Of a stretch of DNA of 64,000 nucleotides, positions 1 through 11,063 are shown in pieces. Within the stretch, counting starts at the first letter, position 1. Each line of letters begins with the position of its first letter. Origin of the DNA: Colias croceus. Taxonomy: Eukaryota; Arthropoda; Insecta; Lepidoptera; Pieridae. The notes under the pieces are model-generated. The model ran no database searches. It was not told where the DNA came from and was given only the letters and a program-made list of their open reading frames with translations. Both the position numbers and the translations under genes were made by a program. Location of the stretch: positions 8,742,001 to 8,806,000 of the forward strand of contig NC_059568.1 of assembly GCF_905220415.1 (NCBI RefSeq). Reading direction: 5' to 3'.

Positions 1-975
1 CATCCTCAAGATTTTTCAAAATGGTGTTGTTGTAGATTTCGGAGTTCAGGGTGCCTTCGTAAATCTGTACCAATACCACTTGATTGGACCTTACCTTACC
101 TTTGCGTCGCTGCCATGTTATGCTGCTGTGCCTTTGTCTTTTTACTTGTTCATGAATGAAAATAGTTTTTCGCGATTTCTGACTTTTCTAGTACTCATAC
201 CTCAGTTGGTCTTTTAGAGTGTTTTGATCCCCATGAGAAACTGGATCGATTGGCATCAAAAAATTTTTTTTTTGAAAACTACCGATTTCCTTGCTGACCG
301 TACATTTTTTCAAAAATCTGTGAATGCAGATTAAAATTTCTCAAGAATTTAAGGATAGTCTACTAAGAACGTTTTCATGTAGCTACAACGGTTAAGGTAC
401 CTGCCCTTCATGCCCCATCTTAACCTTCCACCCTGTATAATGGCTTAAAGAATAATATAATAATGGGCGATATTTCATATTAATTACACTGTGACTGGCT
501 GTAACCAATTGTTGTAACAAAATTTATCAATCCAATCACCTGTTTTGGCGTGAAAAAGTAACTCCTTGTACATTATATATCGTCTATCCATCTTATTATA
601 CAACCTTTCGCGATTAGTTATGAAGACAGTAGTAGACTGACAATATTAAAAAAAGAATTTAGAGAAAGAAATTTAGAGAATAGAATTTTATTGCTATAAA
701 ACTTAATGTTGTATTATTATTGTATCCTATCCTGTTGGGTTGCCTCCTACCTGTTTTCTCTTAAATTTGTTTTATTTATGACTAGGTATCCGAGCGCAGC
801 TTTGCTTGCTTTGTATAAAACTTTACAAATCATATTATACTTACTAAAACCTTGCTCAAGAACTACTCTATCCTTTAAAAAAAACTTAAATCCGTTGCGT
901 AGTTTTAAAGATCTAAGAAGTGACTTTTTATACTATAATAAAGTGATTTATGTTGCTAAATAAATATTTTTATAG
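1..975. other. Upstream or intronic DNA of the ArfGAP1-like gene
   Basis: AT-rich DNA with no convincing exon. It ends in a polypyrimidine/AG acceptor (tttttatag) directly before the exon at 976, so at least its right part is intron. The reverse strand of about 1-130 gives short stretches faintly like a Tc1/mariner transposase (EGTLNSEIY) in a broken frame; this is too weak to call. Confidence 0.5.
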
Positions 976-1086
976 GGTTGGTCGTTATTCACTAAAGCGG
1001 CCCGCACCGCCACTGAGGGGGCTGTGCGCTACGGAGGCATTGCATCTCAGAAAGTGACTGAAATGGCTTCCACTGTCACTGAAAAG
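976..1086 (+). CDS. ArfGAP1: ArfGAP1-like gene, internal coding exon (first of three seen)
   Basis: A 111-bp phase-0 exon of 37 codons, bounded by an AG acceptor at 974-975 and a GT donor at 1087-1088. It starts GWSLFTKAAR and ends ASTVTEK. In ArfGAP1 this region is an ALPS-type amphipathic helix, rich in Ser/Thr/Gly with bulky hydrophobics, which senses curved Golgi membrane. ArfGAP1 stimulates GTP hydrolysis on Arf1 during COPI coat turnover. The zinc-finger GAP domain is not in the window and must lie upstream of position 1. Its higher GC content than the flanking DNA supports coding. Identification rests on this helix and the C-terminal exon; I am fairly sure of the family. Confidence 0.8.
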
Positions 1087-2280
1087 GTAAATATATAGAA
1101 TAAATTTCAAGTAATAAAAAATGTACAACTTAAAAAATTATACATTGCCTTTTTTGTGAACTTTAAAGAAATGTTTTAGTTTGAAGGTCTTCAGTGATCG
1201 CTATGGGTCATGGTTTATTTCCTTTATAATTTTTTTTACAGTGATTTTATTCAATTATTTAATTACATTATAGCCTGTAACAGACACATACTTTTTTTTC
1301 AAATCGACTAATAATCTAAACTGATAAAAATTCCGCAACTTTACATCAATATTTCAAGATTGTAACATAATATTATGTTAGTCACATCACAATTTATGTT
1401 CAACCTTGGTGATTTATTTTTTCTGTATTATTAATATTATTGGTATAATATATATTATACTACATGTAAAAAGGTACATATTATATTTTTATTAACAAAT
1501 AAAAACAAGGATTCTGTTTTGCAATCCAACTGATTTTAAACATGCATTTATCATTTATGAGAAAGCTACTTATTTAATTTCCACTAATTTTTTTTCAGGT
1601 TAACTCGAGGTTTATATTTTTAATTGGGTTATAAAAAATAATGGTTTATTGAATTACATACTGAAAGAATAAAATAGGCCAATAGTAGTACCGTTTCTAC
1701 CCAATTATGGCGAACATTAGCATCACTTTCACTTCTATCTAACAAAATATAAGTGTGAAAGTGTTTTGAATAAGTATGGCTCAATCATGACTAACCTTGA
1801 TTTGATTTTTAGAGAAGGAAGAAATATAAATACCGTGCGTTAAATGAATAAACAGTATGTTCATAGATCAGCTATTTTTATTTTTTATAATTATATAAAG
1901 ATATAATCTTAAAGCGCGTTCAATGGAATAAAACTTAAAGTTATATCCATATCATTAATGTTGTGGATTAGATCCCTAATTTGACTGGTTGACTTATGAG
2001 GAAATCATAGTTTGTAATGTTTTCATCGTTCCTCCTTTATTTTCTACACAATCGATTATAAAAGTAAAGTTAAATAATAATAAAATACTTTACACTGGCA
2101 TATGAATTTTCAAACATTTTTGAGTTTATCTATTCATAAAATCAAATTAAATACATAGATACGTCCGCGTTGTCCAAATTATATACTAATTCCTCGAGAA
2201 CCACGTACGATATCCAAGGTTCTCAAGGAATCGATAAAATAGTAGCTATGAACAAAAAAATACTTATATTTTTAATGAAG
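1087..2280 (+). other. ArfGAP1-like intron
   Basis: AT-rich intron between the 976 and 2281 exons. A polypyrimidine-AG site near 1599, followed by codons for VNSR and then a stop, looks like a decoy for the real VNNR exon start at 2281. No other feature is supported. Confidence 0.6.
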
Positions 2281-2414
2281 GTAAACAACCGTGGCGGTTG
2301 GAGCTCGTTGGGCGGGACTACGGAGCTACGCCGTGCGAGCAACTCCGGGATGAACAACCAGCCGCAAAGCTATGGAGCCATGAAGAATTCCACCTCGGAG
2401 CCGTACTCTAAGTG
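2281..2414 (+). CDS. ArfGAP1: ArfGAP1-like gene, penultimate coding exon
   Basis: A 134-bp exon read in phase 0 from GTA (VNNRGGWSSLGGTTEL), with acceptor aag at 2278-2280 and donor GT at 2415-2416. The last two bases (TG) combine with the G at 2717 to make Trp, so the reading frame is kept across the intron. The segment is Gly/Ser/Asn-rich with a GGW motif, as in the second amphipathic stretch of ArfGAP1. The exact 5' edge is inferred from frame and family pattern; an exon starting slightly upstream cannot be excluded. Confidence 0.7.
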
Positions 2415-2716
2415 GTAAATTACATTCACAAAATGATCTGCCACTTACTAATTCATTTATTACAAAAATATTATAAATGAAGATCAGAGTTGATCAAATT
2501 TTAACAAACTTCACATAAACCTATCTACTTAATATCCTCTTCACAAATGATACCTTTTGTTGCTTTTTTTTTTGCTTTATACATTCATGTTTGTACAATA
2601 AATAAATAAATAAGCCGAACCTAAAAATTTGGTTAGATTAGGTGAGTCCGTTCTTGAGTTATAAAATTACAGCGAAAAGCATTGATTTTTGTATATTTTT
2701 ATACATTATATTATAG
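2415..2716 (+). other. ArfGAP1-like last intron
   Basis: A 302-bp AT-rich intron with a GT donor at 2415 and a ttatag acceptor ending at 2716. Nothing else seen. Confidence 0.65.
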
Positions 2717-2879
2717 GAACGAGCAAACCCAGCCGTGGAAGGAGTCGGTGACGACCCGCAACAACCTGGACACCCGCGATCTGTCGCAGGTGGGCATCTC
2801 GAGCCCACCGCCCGACGTGAAGAACATCAAGATCAAGAAGAAAGGCGATGACGACTCATGGGACTGGCTGAACAACTAA
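2717..2879 (+). CDS. ArfGAP1: ArfGAP1-like gene, terminal coding exon with stop
   Basis: After the shared first base it reads NEQTQPWKESV and ends in the acidic/aromatic tail DDDSWDWLNN and a TAA at 2877-2879. Trp-rich acidic tails of this type (WDW-like) are typical of ArfGAP1 and contact the COPI coat. GC is well above the flanks. The 3' UTR follows; an ATTAAA hexamer at about 2994 is a candidate poly(A) signal right where the next repeat begins. Confidence 0.8.
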
Positions 2880-2996
2880 GATCTGGTAAATAGTAAATAC
2901 CACCACTGGCCTGGCCTTTCCCGTGGTATACAGAGACTTGATAAGTGTATTAGGGTGTTTGATTATTATACGCGAGTATTATACATTTGGAAATTA

Positions 2997-3122
2997 AAGA
3001 CTTTTTAACGGATTTTAAACGCGATTGTGTCTCCCCGTGACCACGCTCGCGGTAAATTGTTCGAAACGTCGGGAAAAATAATATAATGAATAAATCGCGT
3101 TTAAAATCCGTTAAAAAGTCCT
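2997..3122. repeat. Short foldback repeat with 28-bp arms
   Basis: The left arm at 2999-3025 (ACTTTTTAACGGATTTTAAA then CGCGATT) is matched by its reverse complement at about 3093-3120. The loop carries a GC-rich core with TTCGAAACGTCGGG. I recall this core as a common dispersed insect repeat, but I cannot name the family. It sits between the ArfGAP1 3' UTR and the LINE. Confidence 0.6.
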
Positions 3123-3651
3123 CAATATCTAGATGTATTAGAGTTGAATGAGTGAGAATGAGCTATCATTTGGAGTATCATTGTTGTGTGACAGTTAGAG
3201 TGACACTTCTAGTCTCAGTAAAAAAAAAGTTTTCAAAATAGTAAACTTTATGCTATACGCTTCATTGTGTGTTTTTTAAAAAGACTTTCATGTGTTTCAT
3301 AACGTCTAGTGTTATCCTATCGATCGAGTATATACTTTGTGTGTTAACAGTGTAAACAGTTATCAGCTGTGAATCAGCTGTTTTTACAAGTACCGACAAC
3401 TTTGTGTTTTGTGCTTAAAGGTATTTAACGGTTTGGTGCTATAATTTTAATTTGACAAACTTTTTCTGACTGTGGTACACTGTTTATATAATAACAGCTG
3501 TAAATACTACATTATTATCATAAAATCATACCTATTTAAAAAAGTACGATAATATTACATTCAATTAAGTACGAACTATTATTAATATTGCTGCCCTCTT
3601 GTGAACCTTACCCGAACTCATCAAGTGACAATAATTATAGATCCAGTAATT

Positions 3652-4623
3652 ATGGCCAATAAATGCACTAACTGTGGTAAATTCTACTCGTTGGCAACAG
3701 ATGGCGCCAAGTGTACCAAATGCAGCAACTTATTTCACAAACAATGCAATAACATTAGCCCCAAGTCCCTTTCGAATGGGAAATGGGTATGCAAAATATG
3801 CAAAAATAAAATTCAAAAAACGGCTGAAAACTTACACTCACAGGAAGATAGTAGTGCCGATAGTTTTGAGGATGCTCCGGATAATATGTCATGCCTTGCA
3901 CAGGAGATCAAATTACTTCGTTCTGAACTATCTAGTTTTCGGCAAGAGATGTCCAAAATAAGTACGGTTATGGCGGAATATGATAAAAGGCTCGACTGTT
4001 TTGAGGAGCGGCTAGATCGTATAGAATGTACCTTGTCTGTTTCGCAGTCTCAAACACAGGAGCCTAGCGATGTAACTAAAAAAATAGATTCTTTAAAATC
4101 ACGTCTTAATGATTCCGAGCAATACAATCTACTTAACGACATAGAAATAGCGGGCGTCCCCGAAACAAAAGGTGAAAACCTCCTGCACCTAACTATAACA
4201 TTGGCTCAAAAAATAGGTTTATCACTAGATGAACGGGATATCGTCAATGTCTACCGTACTGGCACTCGTAAAAATCTTGAGGAGCAAAATACCAGTAGTG
4301 ATCGCATAGCGGCCGCACGTCCGCGGCCGATCGTCGTGCGGCTAACCCGCCACCACCTACGCAACGAGTTGATACGCGCGGCGCGAGTGCGGCGCGGGGC
4401 GGACACCGCCGGCCTGGTCGCCGGCGAGCCTCGCCGCTTCTACGTCAATGAGCACCTGACGCGCACCAACCGCTGGTTGTTCCATCTGGCGCGCGAGCAA
4501 CAGCGCGCTAAACACTGGAGCTATGTGTGGACGCGTGGCGGCCGTACTTACGTCAGACGCGATCAACACTCAAAGTATTTTATTGTTTCTTCCGAAGATG
4601 ATATTAATAAGATTTTTGGCTAA
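3652..4623 (+). CDS. LINE-1 ORF1 protein (PHD finger, coiled coil, FP-like domain)
   Basis: 323 aa from the ATG at 3652; an earlier in-frame opening to 3601 has only a GTG. Residues about 5-55 form a C4HC3 PHD-type zinc finger (CTNC, CTKC, CNN and CKIC clusters). About 80-155 is a charged heptad coiled coil. About 160-310 is a nucleic-acid-binding region ending in a block like the baculovirus FP C-terminal domain (NEHLTRTNRWLF, then YVWTRGG). In CR1-group LINEs, ORF1 coats the RNA template. The segment 4305-4560 is strikingly GC-rich against the AT-rich rest. The TAA stop overlaps the next ATG (TAATG, 4621-4625). Confidence 0.75.
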   Translation: MANKCTNCGKFYSLATDGAKCTKCSNLFHKQCNNISPKSLSNGKWVCKICKNKIQKTAENLHSQEDSSADSFEDAPDNMSCLAQEIKLLRSELSSFRQEMSKISTVMAEYDKRLDCFEERLDRIECTLSVSQSQTQEPSDVTKKIDSLKSRLNDSEQYNLLNDIEIAGVPETKGENLLHLTITLAQKIGLSLDERDIVNVYRTGTRKNLEEQNTSSDRIAAARPRPIVVRLTRHHLRNELIRAARVRRGADTAGLVAGEPRRFYVNEHLTRTNRWLFHLAREQQRAKHWSYVWTRGGRTYVRRDQHSKYFIVSSEDDINKIFG

Positions 4624-5450
4624 TGTTTAGTTTGTGCCTAAGAACAAATGCAAGAGACTCTATTGACAGGTGTTATGTTTTTCATGGTATAACGCAGGAT
4701 TATCCGTATCATTTTAATATATTAATGTGTAATAAAATAATAGCTTGCAGAGTTTTAAAAATCAACTATCTAGACGGTATATATATGAATATGCATAAAT
4801 ATTGTGAAAAAAGTTCAATTTGTCATATAAAAAGTAGTCAAAATTTAGTTGTTTTGTTTCACGGGCTTCTAATTCTATATTCTAGTAGTACAATAAACCT
4901 TTTAAGACTTTGTTATGATATTTTGTTGTATTTAATTATAGAACGTTATTTTAAGAAAGAAATTGTAATAAATTTTATGTATTTTAAACGTACCTACCTA
5001 TTAAATTTGTGTATAATAGTATCCATTATCATAATATTATTATTATACTTGTTTTGTTTATGCTTTAATTGTGAAACAGTCATGCTACTTTATAAATTAA
5101 GTGAAAGATTAAAAAAAATTGTTACATTTCATCCTATATTCGTTAAAATCATAAATTTTCATATTGTCTTTCTTTGTCTACCTACCGTTGTTGTTGTTTG
5201 TTTTATTGTGTTTTATGTAACTTGTGCCTCAATGTTTTTGTTTAGTTTAATATATTTTTATGTCTATGTTCTCATAATGTACGGTAGGGATGTCCAATGC
5301 TTAATAATTATGATATATGCAATATTAGTGCAAGTATCGTTTTTAAACTATTTTCATATCATATTTTCAAACCTAATTTACACTACTACTAGTTTAAGTA
5401 TATTATATCATATTAATTCTCATCATAATATAATTCATAATGACTTCTAA
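4623..5450 (+). CDS. LINE-1 hydrophobic middle ORF between ORF1 and ORF2
   Basis: 275 codons with no stop in a region about three-quarters A+T, where stops should fall roughly every dozen codons. The ATG at 4623 overlaps the ORF1 TAA as TAATG, the layout used for termination-reinitiation in the silkworm LINE SART1. The stop at 5448-5450 overlaps the ORF2 ATG at 5440 by 11 bases in another frame. The product would be very hydrophobic, with five or six candidate membrane spans at about 74-107, 124-147, 178-217 and 225-252, and scattered Cys. I do not recognise any family. Part of the hydrophobicity follows from T-rich codons, but the lack of stops does not. A real product, or selection for an open spacer, is inferred. 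Confidence 0.5.
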   Translation: MFSLCLRTNARDSIDRCYVFHGITQDYPYHFNILMCNKIIACRVLKINYLDGIYMNMHKYCEKSSICHIKSSQNLVVLFHGLLILYSSSTINLLRLCYDILLYLIIERYFKKEIVINFMYFKRTYLLNLCIIVSIIIILLLYLFCLCFNCETVMLLYKLSERLKKIVTFHPIFVKIINFHIVFLCLPTVVVVCFIVFYVTCASMFLFSLIYFYVYVLIMYGRDVQCLIIMIYAILVQVSFLNYFHIIFSNLIYTTTSLSILYHINSHHNIIHNDF

Positions 5451-8281
5451 AGGATCAAAATTATGTGTTGGGCTTTTAAATCCCGGTTCACTATGTACAA
5501 AACACGACGAGTTCCTTGTGGCGATGGAGCGTCATAACGTAGACATCATGGCTATAAACGAAACCTGGTTACGAGCGGGTGAAGATGGGCGTGCGCCTGC
5601 CGTACCTGGTTACAGACTGCGTCACATACCGCGACCGACTAGTGTCCGTACTCGCGGCGGGGGTGTTGGATTCTATATTAGAGAAGGTATATCGGTTCGG
5701 ATAATGTCTCACCCCGTCGTTGACACTGTCGAACAGATGTGGCTGCATTTGTCCCTTAATGGTCAGGAAACTATCGTTGGTACAGCATATCGGCCGCCTT
5801 GGTTGGACATCAACACGTTTTTAGATGCTTTGATAGATTCAATTAGTTCTTTTACATGGTACGATAATCTTGTAGTTTTGGGTGATTTTAATGTGAACCT
5901 ATTAAATAGTGATAATGTTAACAGTAAAAGAGTTGCAAGTTTTCTTCAAACTTTTAATCTTATACAACATGTTTCTCAGCCCACGCATTTTACGGATTCT
6001 AGCGAAACTTTACTTGATTTAATATGTACTAATATGCCTGTTCAAAATATTGTGATTAATTATATTGAGGAACTTAGCCATCATGCATTCTTATCGTGTG
6101 CACTTAATATTTCTAAACAAAAAGTTTTGCATAAATATATCACCTTTAGACCGATTCAAAATATTAATAATGATGAATTTAACAAATCTTTGCAAATAAT
6201 CAACTGGTCTTCGTTGCTTGCACTTGATAACGTGGATGAACTAGTGAACAAATTCACGTCGTACATTAAATCGCTCTTTGACGTTCATGCACCCGCCAAG
6301 AAAATACGTGTGAAAAACAAGCAACCGCCGTGGATAACATTTAATATTAAAAAGATGTTTCGACTACGCGATGAAGCTCGAAATAAAGCACGACTAACGA
6401 AAACAGATTCACATAAAAAATTCTATATTGATTTAAAAAAATATGCAAGTATGGCATTGGAGCGTGAAAAAAAAGCGTACTTTGATTTATTTATCAATGC
6501 AAATCTGAGAAAGCCTAAAATTATGTGGAAACATATTAAGGAAAACACGGGTATAAACACAAAGAAACAGCCTTTACTTACTGGTCATCTTGGAAATCCT
6601 GATGTTCTAAACAATCATTTCCTTGATGTCCCTGGAAATAACTTACAGTTGTCCACGCTAACTTACTATGAGTTCCATCGCCACGGTGATACTTCTTTCT
6701 CCTTTAAACCTGTAAATGAGACGACTGTGCTACGTACTATTCAGGAACTCAAATCACAAGCTGTTGGAGTCGATGATATCTCATTAGATATGTTCAAGCT
6801 TACACTCCCAGCATCTCTGTCAACTATAACCTACATCATAAATCTATCATTTGCATCTGGTGCCTTCCCAAGTCTGTGGCGAAACGCGCTTGTACATCCC
6901 ATCCCTAAAATTGATAATCCGCTGGATTTGAAGGATCTCCGACCAATCAGCATATTACCATGCCTATCGAAGATTCTGGAAAAAATAGTACACAAACAGT
7001 TAATGGATTATTTAGAAAAATATCTTACCTGATCGTCAGTCTGGTTTCAGGAAACGCAAAGGTACAACTACAGCTGTGACTGATGTGATGGATGATATTC
7101 TTTGCGCACAAGATGAAGGGAAAGGTACAGTGCTTGTACTGTTGGACTACTCAAGAGCTTTTGATACTATAAATACTTCACTTCTGTTATCCAAACTGAC
7201 ATATTATGGTTTAAGTCCACCTACTATAAATTGGTTTAATAGCTACTTGAGTGGTCGAACACAAAGAGTATCAGTTGCAATGGAGGATGGTAGTATCAGG
7301 TTGTCAGAATGCAAAACAGTAACAAAAGGGGTTCCTCAAGGCTCTATTTTAGGACCCCTTTTGTTCATATTATATAGTGCCGATATTGTAAAGCAAATAA
7401 AATCATGCAAATATCACATATATGCTGACGATGTTCAGCTTTTTACCTCCTTTTACCCAGATGAAACATGTTCCGCAATAAACAATTTAAACTTGGACTT
7501 AGCTTCAATATTCGCATGGTCAAGCCGAAATTCACTTGTACTGAATCCTAATAAGTCGAAGTTCATGGTTCTAGGCACACCTAAAGTAGTTAGCTCCATC
7601 CAAAATCGTCTCATTCCCGTAACTATTAATAACGAAGTCATAAAACGTGTTGCGGAAGCCCGAAACTTGGGGATCATTTTTGACGAAAATCTACGATTTG
7701 AAAAATATATTAATATTACAGTAGCTAACTGTTTCTATCGTTTAAAAATTCTGTACCGAATTAGGAAATATCTTAATACGGAACTTCGTGTAAGGCTTTG
7801 TGACAGCCTAGTCCTATCTAAATTTAATTACATGGATGTGGTATATGGTAGGCGGATTTTGAAGCGAACGAAACGAGCAATACAGCGCGTTCAAAACGCA
7901 TGTGCCCGGTTCTGTTGGAACATTCCTCCACGGGAGCACATTACGCCATTTTTAAACAAAGCCTGTTTGTTAAATATGGAAAATCGACGACGACTCCATT
8001 TCGCCTCGTTCCTTTTCGATATTGTTAAGTTTGAATCTCCTCTATACCTCTATCAAAAGTTGGTTTGGATGGGAGATCATCAGGCAGTGTACAAAACGAG
8101 ACAAGCAGCGACTAAACTGATGATTCCTAAACACCACTCTGCCAGTTTTCGGGGAAGCTTCAAATACAGTGCCACTAAGTGTTGGAACAATTTACCACCG
8201 CCGCTTCCTAGCCTTCGCGCGGTTGAGAACTTTAAAAAAAAATACACAGTTATATTACTAGAGAAACAGATCCAACCTTAG
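5440..8281 (+). pseudogene. LINE-1 ORF2 (endonuclease-reverse transcriptase), frameshifted
   Basis: ATG at 5440. Residues about 1-225 form an APE-type endonuclease (NETWL near 41, GTAYRPP, GDFNVNLL near 148). The usual SDH near the end of this domain reads SHH, so a catalytic Asp is lost. Reverse transcriptase follows: LRPISILPCLSKILEK just before the break, then DYSRAFD (motif A), GVPQGSILGP (motif B) and YADD (motif C). The first frame ends in TGA at 7030-7032; the second, open from before 7076 to 8281, begins in a different phase. The break looks like a single small indel inside the fingers region. The C-terminal part carries the usual Jockey/CR1 thumb-like tail. Dead as it stands. Confidence 0.8.
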
Positions 8282-8738
8282 TGGCTACTGATGATGATTA
8301 TCTCTATTTATAATATATATGTAGGTGTATCTATCAAATGTAATAAATATTGAATATACGTTAATTATACTTTCTTTTGTATATTTATTACTACTTATAT
8401 TATATTTATTCTATTAATTTTTGTTTTATCTCTGCACATAGACGTATTATTTTAATTGTTCATATTTATTATTTATATGTATTTTAATATTTTATTACTG
8501 TAACGGAGGTCACTCTGATTATTGCGACAACATTTAGGGGCCACTGAAAACCAGCGCTGTGCGTGCATTTCTGTCGTACAGTATTTAGCTGAGTTGGTCA
8601 CCCTTTTTCGAGGACATCCTACCGTGCAAATTTCGTTTTATTTTTTATTTTTTCTCTTTATTATTTTACTTTTTTATTGTTTTGTTTATCATGTTTTTAA
8701 GACTTTGTTTGATTATGTCCTTGAAATAAATGTTTTTT
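8282..8738 (+). other. LINE-1 3' UTR
   Basis: AT-rich, with no coding signal. The segment at 8500-8640 is less AT-rich and may hold the structured 3' end recognised by the LINE's own reverse transcriptase. Confidence 0.5.
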
Positions 8739-8765
8739 CTTTCTTTCTTTCTTTCTTTCTTTCTT
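8739..8765 (+). repeat. (TTTC)n microsatellite tail of LINE-1
   Basis: Six or more TTTC units directly follow the LINE 3' UTR; they read as the element's tail. Confidence 0.75.
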
Positions 8766-8889
8766 AAAAAATGTAAACATAACCTGGCCGAACTTATCAG
8801 TTTCAGAAATATTAGACTTGTTAACAGTTTTTTGAAAATTTACCAAATTCTTAGGGAAAACGATAAAATGTAATAAAAACTTTTTACAG

Positions 8890-8997
8890 CTAGCAAAATA
8901 CCAAATTTTATTATAAACGGTTGAGTAGTTTTTCCGTGAAAGAATAACAAACATCCATCCATCCTCACTATCTTTCGTATTTATAATAGTAGTAGGA
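8890..8997 (-). mobile_element. Helitron-like fragment, 5' terminus
   Basis: Read on the reverse strand it begins TCCTACTACTATTATAAAT after a host A, close to a common lepidopteran Helitron 5' end (TCCTACTAATATTATAAATG), followed by the GTGAGGATGGATGG block. The 3' CTAG end with host T was not found, so this is probably a fragment. Confidence 0.45.
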
Positions 8998-11063
8998 TTA
9001 TAAGTTTTAATATCATAATTTGTTTCAGAAAAATTCGTTCATCGCAACAGCAGGCATCTGTTTACATTGATATAATATGTTTATTAGTAATTTTAAGTCC
9101 ATCACACAATTTTTACACTTTTGGATTTGTGTTACTGATTTTACAAGATCTTTGCATTATTTGTAATTTTTATTGTATTAATGCAATTATTAAATTTCTT
9201 AAAATTTTGAACAACATTCCTACAGGACATAAAAAGTCAGTGTATAAAAATAGTATGCATGAGAATATTTTACGATTATTCATCATTGAAGACCACACTT
9301 TGGTGGTCAATTTTAAGACATACAGCGTAATCTTTATTTCATTAAATATTTTATGAGCCAAGTATGATAAAAGCTATCTCTTAATTTTTACATTACTAAA
9401 ACACTAGCACAGAGCACTATCAACTATTTAAAGTGCATTGGGGTTATATTGATATAAGTATTAATCTAGAAAAATGTTTAGATGAAAGATTGTTCTGCAG
9501 TATCATACTTGATGGCTTAGATTTTAGGTGCCATTATAGAGTTAATTTTAATAAACTAACCTAGTAGAACAAGCCAATCATAAATTTCTTTTTATAACCC
9601 CAATACACTTAATATTTTTAATTACGTAATTATAATGAAAAAGTAGACTAGTTCTTGTCCTGGACGTAGCTTAGGTCTTCTTAGGGATGTGGCAAAGGCC
9701 ATTACTATAACTATTACTTTAGTGAATGCATATTAATTAGACTTTTATTTCGGAAATCATGAATACTTAGTCAATATACGCTCAAATACGTTTCTTTCTA
9801 TATGGGATTAGCTATCTCGGTCCCAATATAGCTACGCCGCTGGCAGCCCCAAAAAATAAATAAATTCAATCTAATTTGAAAGAAAAGAATTCCCTAATAT
9901 AATATGTTTTGAAAAAATAACTGTTTTAATGAGTGTATACCTAATATTAAATAGCATAATGCGAATAAAATTTATTTACAGTAATTTAATAGTTTTACAT
10001 GATTCATGAATATATATTTTAATTATTAAAAATTATGCTTTTCATATTTTATATGTAGCTATATTTAATTGAGAGACTAAGGTGCTTTTTGGGATATGAA
10101 AATATGAAAGAATTTGAATAAATATAAAACTTATTTACTATGCTTAAAACTACGCAATTAATTTTTGGAGAGCCCGTTTTTATCTTTTATTATCGTACAC
10201 TAAACAATCAAGTCAGTATTTAGATAAAAACCACTTGATTTATAAACTGATAAAATATCTTTGCAAAAAATTTCATCCGCCAATTATGCGACCGTTTATG
10301 TAAGTTATTATTAAATGGCACTAAATCATAATCCATTATTGTGTTAAGTATTTTGTATAACTACGTACAAATCTATGTTAGGAATAAGTTAAATTATAGG
10401 CGTAGCAGCGGACTTAAAAAATGTGTAAACAACATGGAAGTAATAATTTTGTTGTATTAATTAATATCTTTTTTTTTGTAGCTTTTGGCATTTCAAATGT
10501 ATAAAGAATTATAGATATTATATTGTTTGAGGCTAGAAATTCTGTTACAGTATTATAACTGGAATGAATATTGCTACGCCTGTGATCAAAGTTTTTTTTT
10601 TATGCTTTAATCATCTTTAGATAAATTAGAATAGTTAGGAAAATTGTTTATATTATTCAATTATATATTTTGGGTCAGGATAATATAAGTTTAAACACAT
10701 AATATGTATGACTAATTAAGTAACTAACAACTAAGAAATTTTTTGTCCCAATGAGATTAAGGGCCTTCTATTGGATTTGATGAATAAATACATTGCATCC
10801 TTGTTGGAATGTCATTGTTCTCAATTTTAATTTACAGTGGAGTTTGACATCACATTTATGAACTATTGTAAACAATGCTGTACTTTGATGAAATTAATAC
10901 ATATTATACTAATCCCAAATAGGATAAGATGAAAAGTTCGGATGGCCCTATGCAAATTAATGTGTATCTACTGTATTGGTTGAAAATATAATAAAATACA
11001 ATAAAATTGCAAAGTGATTTTATTTATCCCATGAATATACCTGATTAAAGTTCTCTTAGTCAC
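8998..11063. other. Featureless AT-rich DNA
   Basis: No sustained coding potential on either strand; only short AT-driven open frames. No RNA gene or repeat was recognised with support. Confidence 0.6.

Larger units (their letters stand above)
3123..8764 (+). mobile_element. LINE-1: near full-length CR1/Jockey-type non-LTR retrotransposon
   Basis: A 5' UTR of about 500 bp is followed by ORF1 (PHD finger, coiled coil, FP-like C-terminus), a hydrophobic middle ORF, ORF2 (APE endonuclease, reverse transcriptase), a short 3' UTR and a (TTTC)n tail. Microsatellite tails are typical of CR1-group elements. ORF2 has one frameshift near 7021-7076 and an altered endonuclease residue, so this copy is probably not autonomous. 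The 5' boundary is inferred; no target duplication was identified. Confidence 0.75.

Noticed and set aside
1..130. Possible Tc1/mariner transposase fragment on the minus strand
   Set aside because: Only a short stretch (EGTLNSEIY) looks similar, in a broken frame; no catalytic motif.
1599..1640. Alternative ArfGAP1 exon starting at a polypyrimidine-AG near 1599
   Set aside because: After VNSR it runs into a stop quickly; the exon at 2281 keeps frame with the next exon and fits the family.
3601..3651. Upstream extension of LINE-1 ORF1 to 3601
   Set aside because: It begins with GTG and has no ATG; the first ATG in frame is at 3652, right before the PHD finger.
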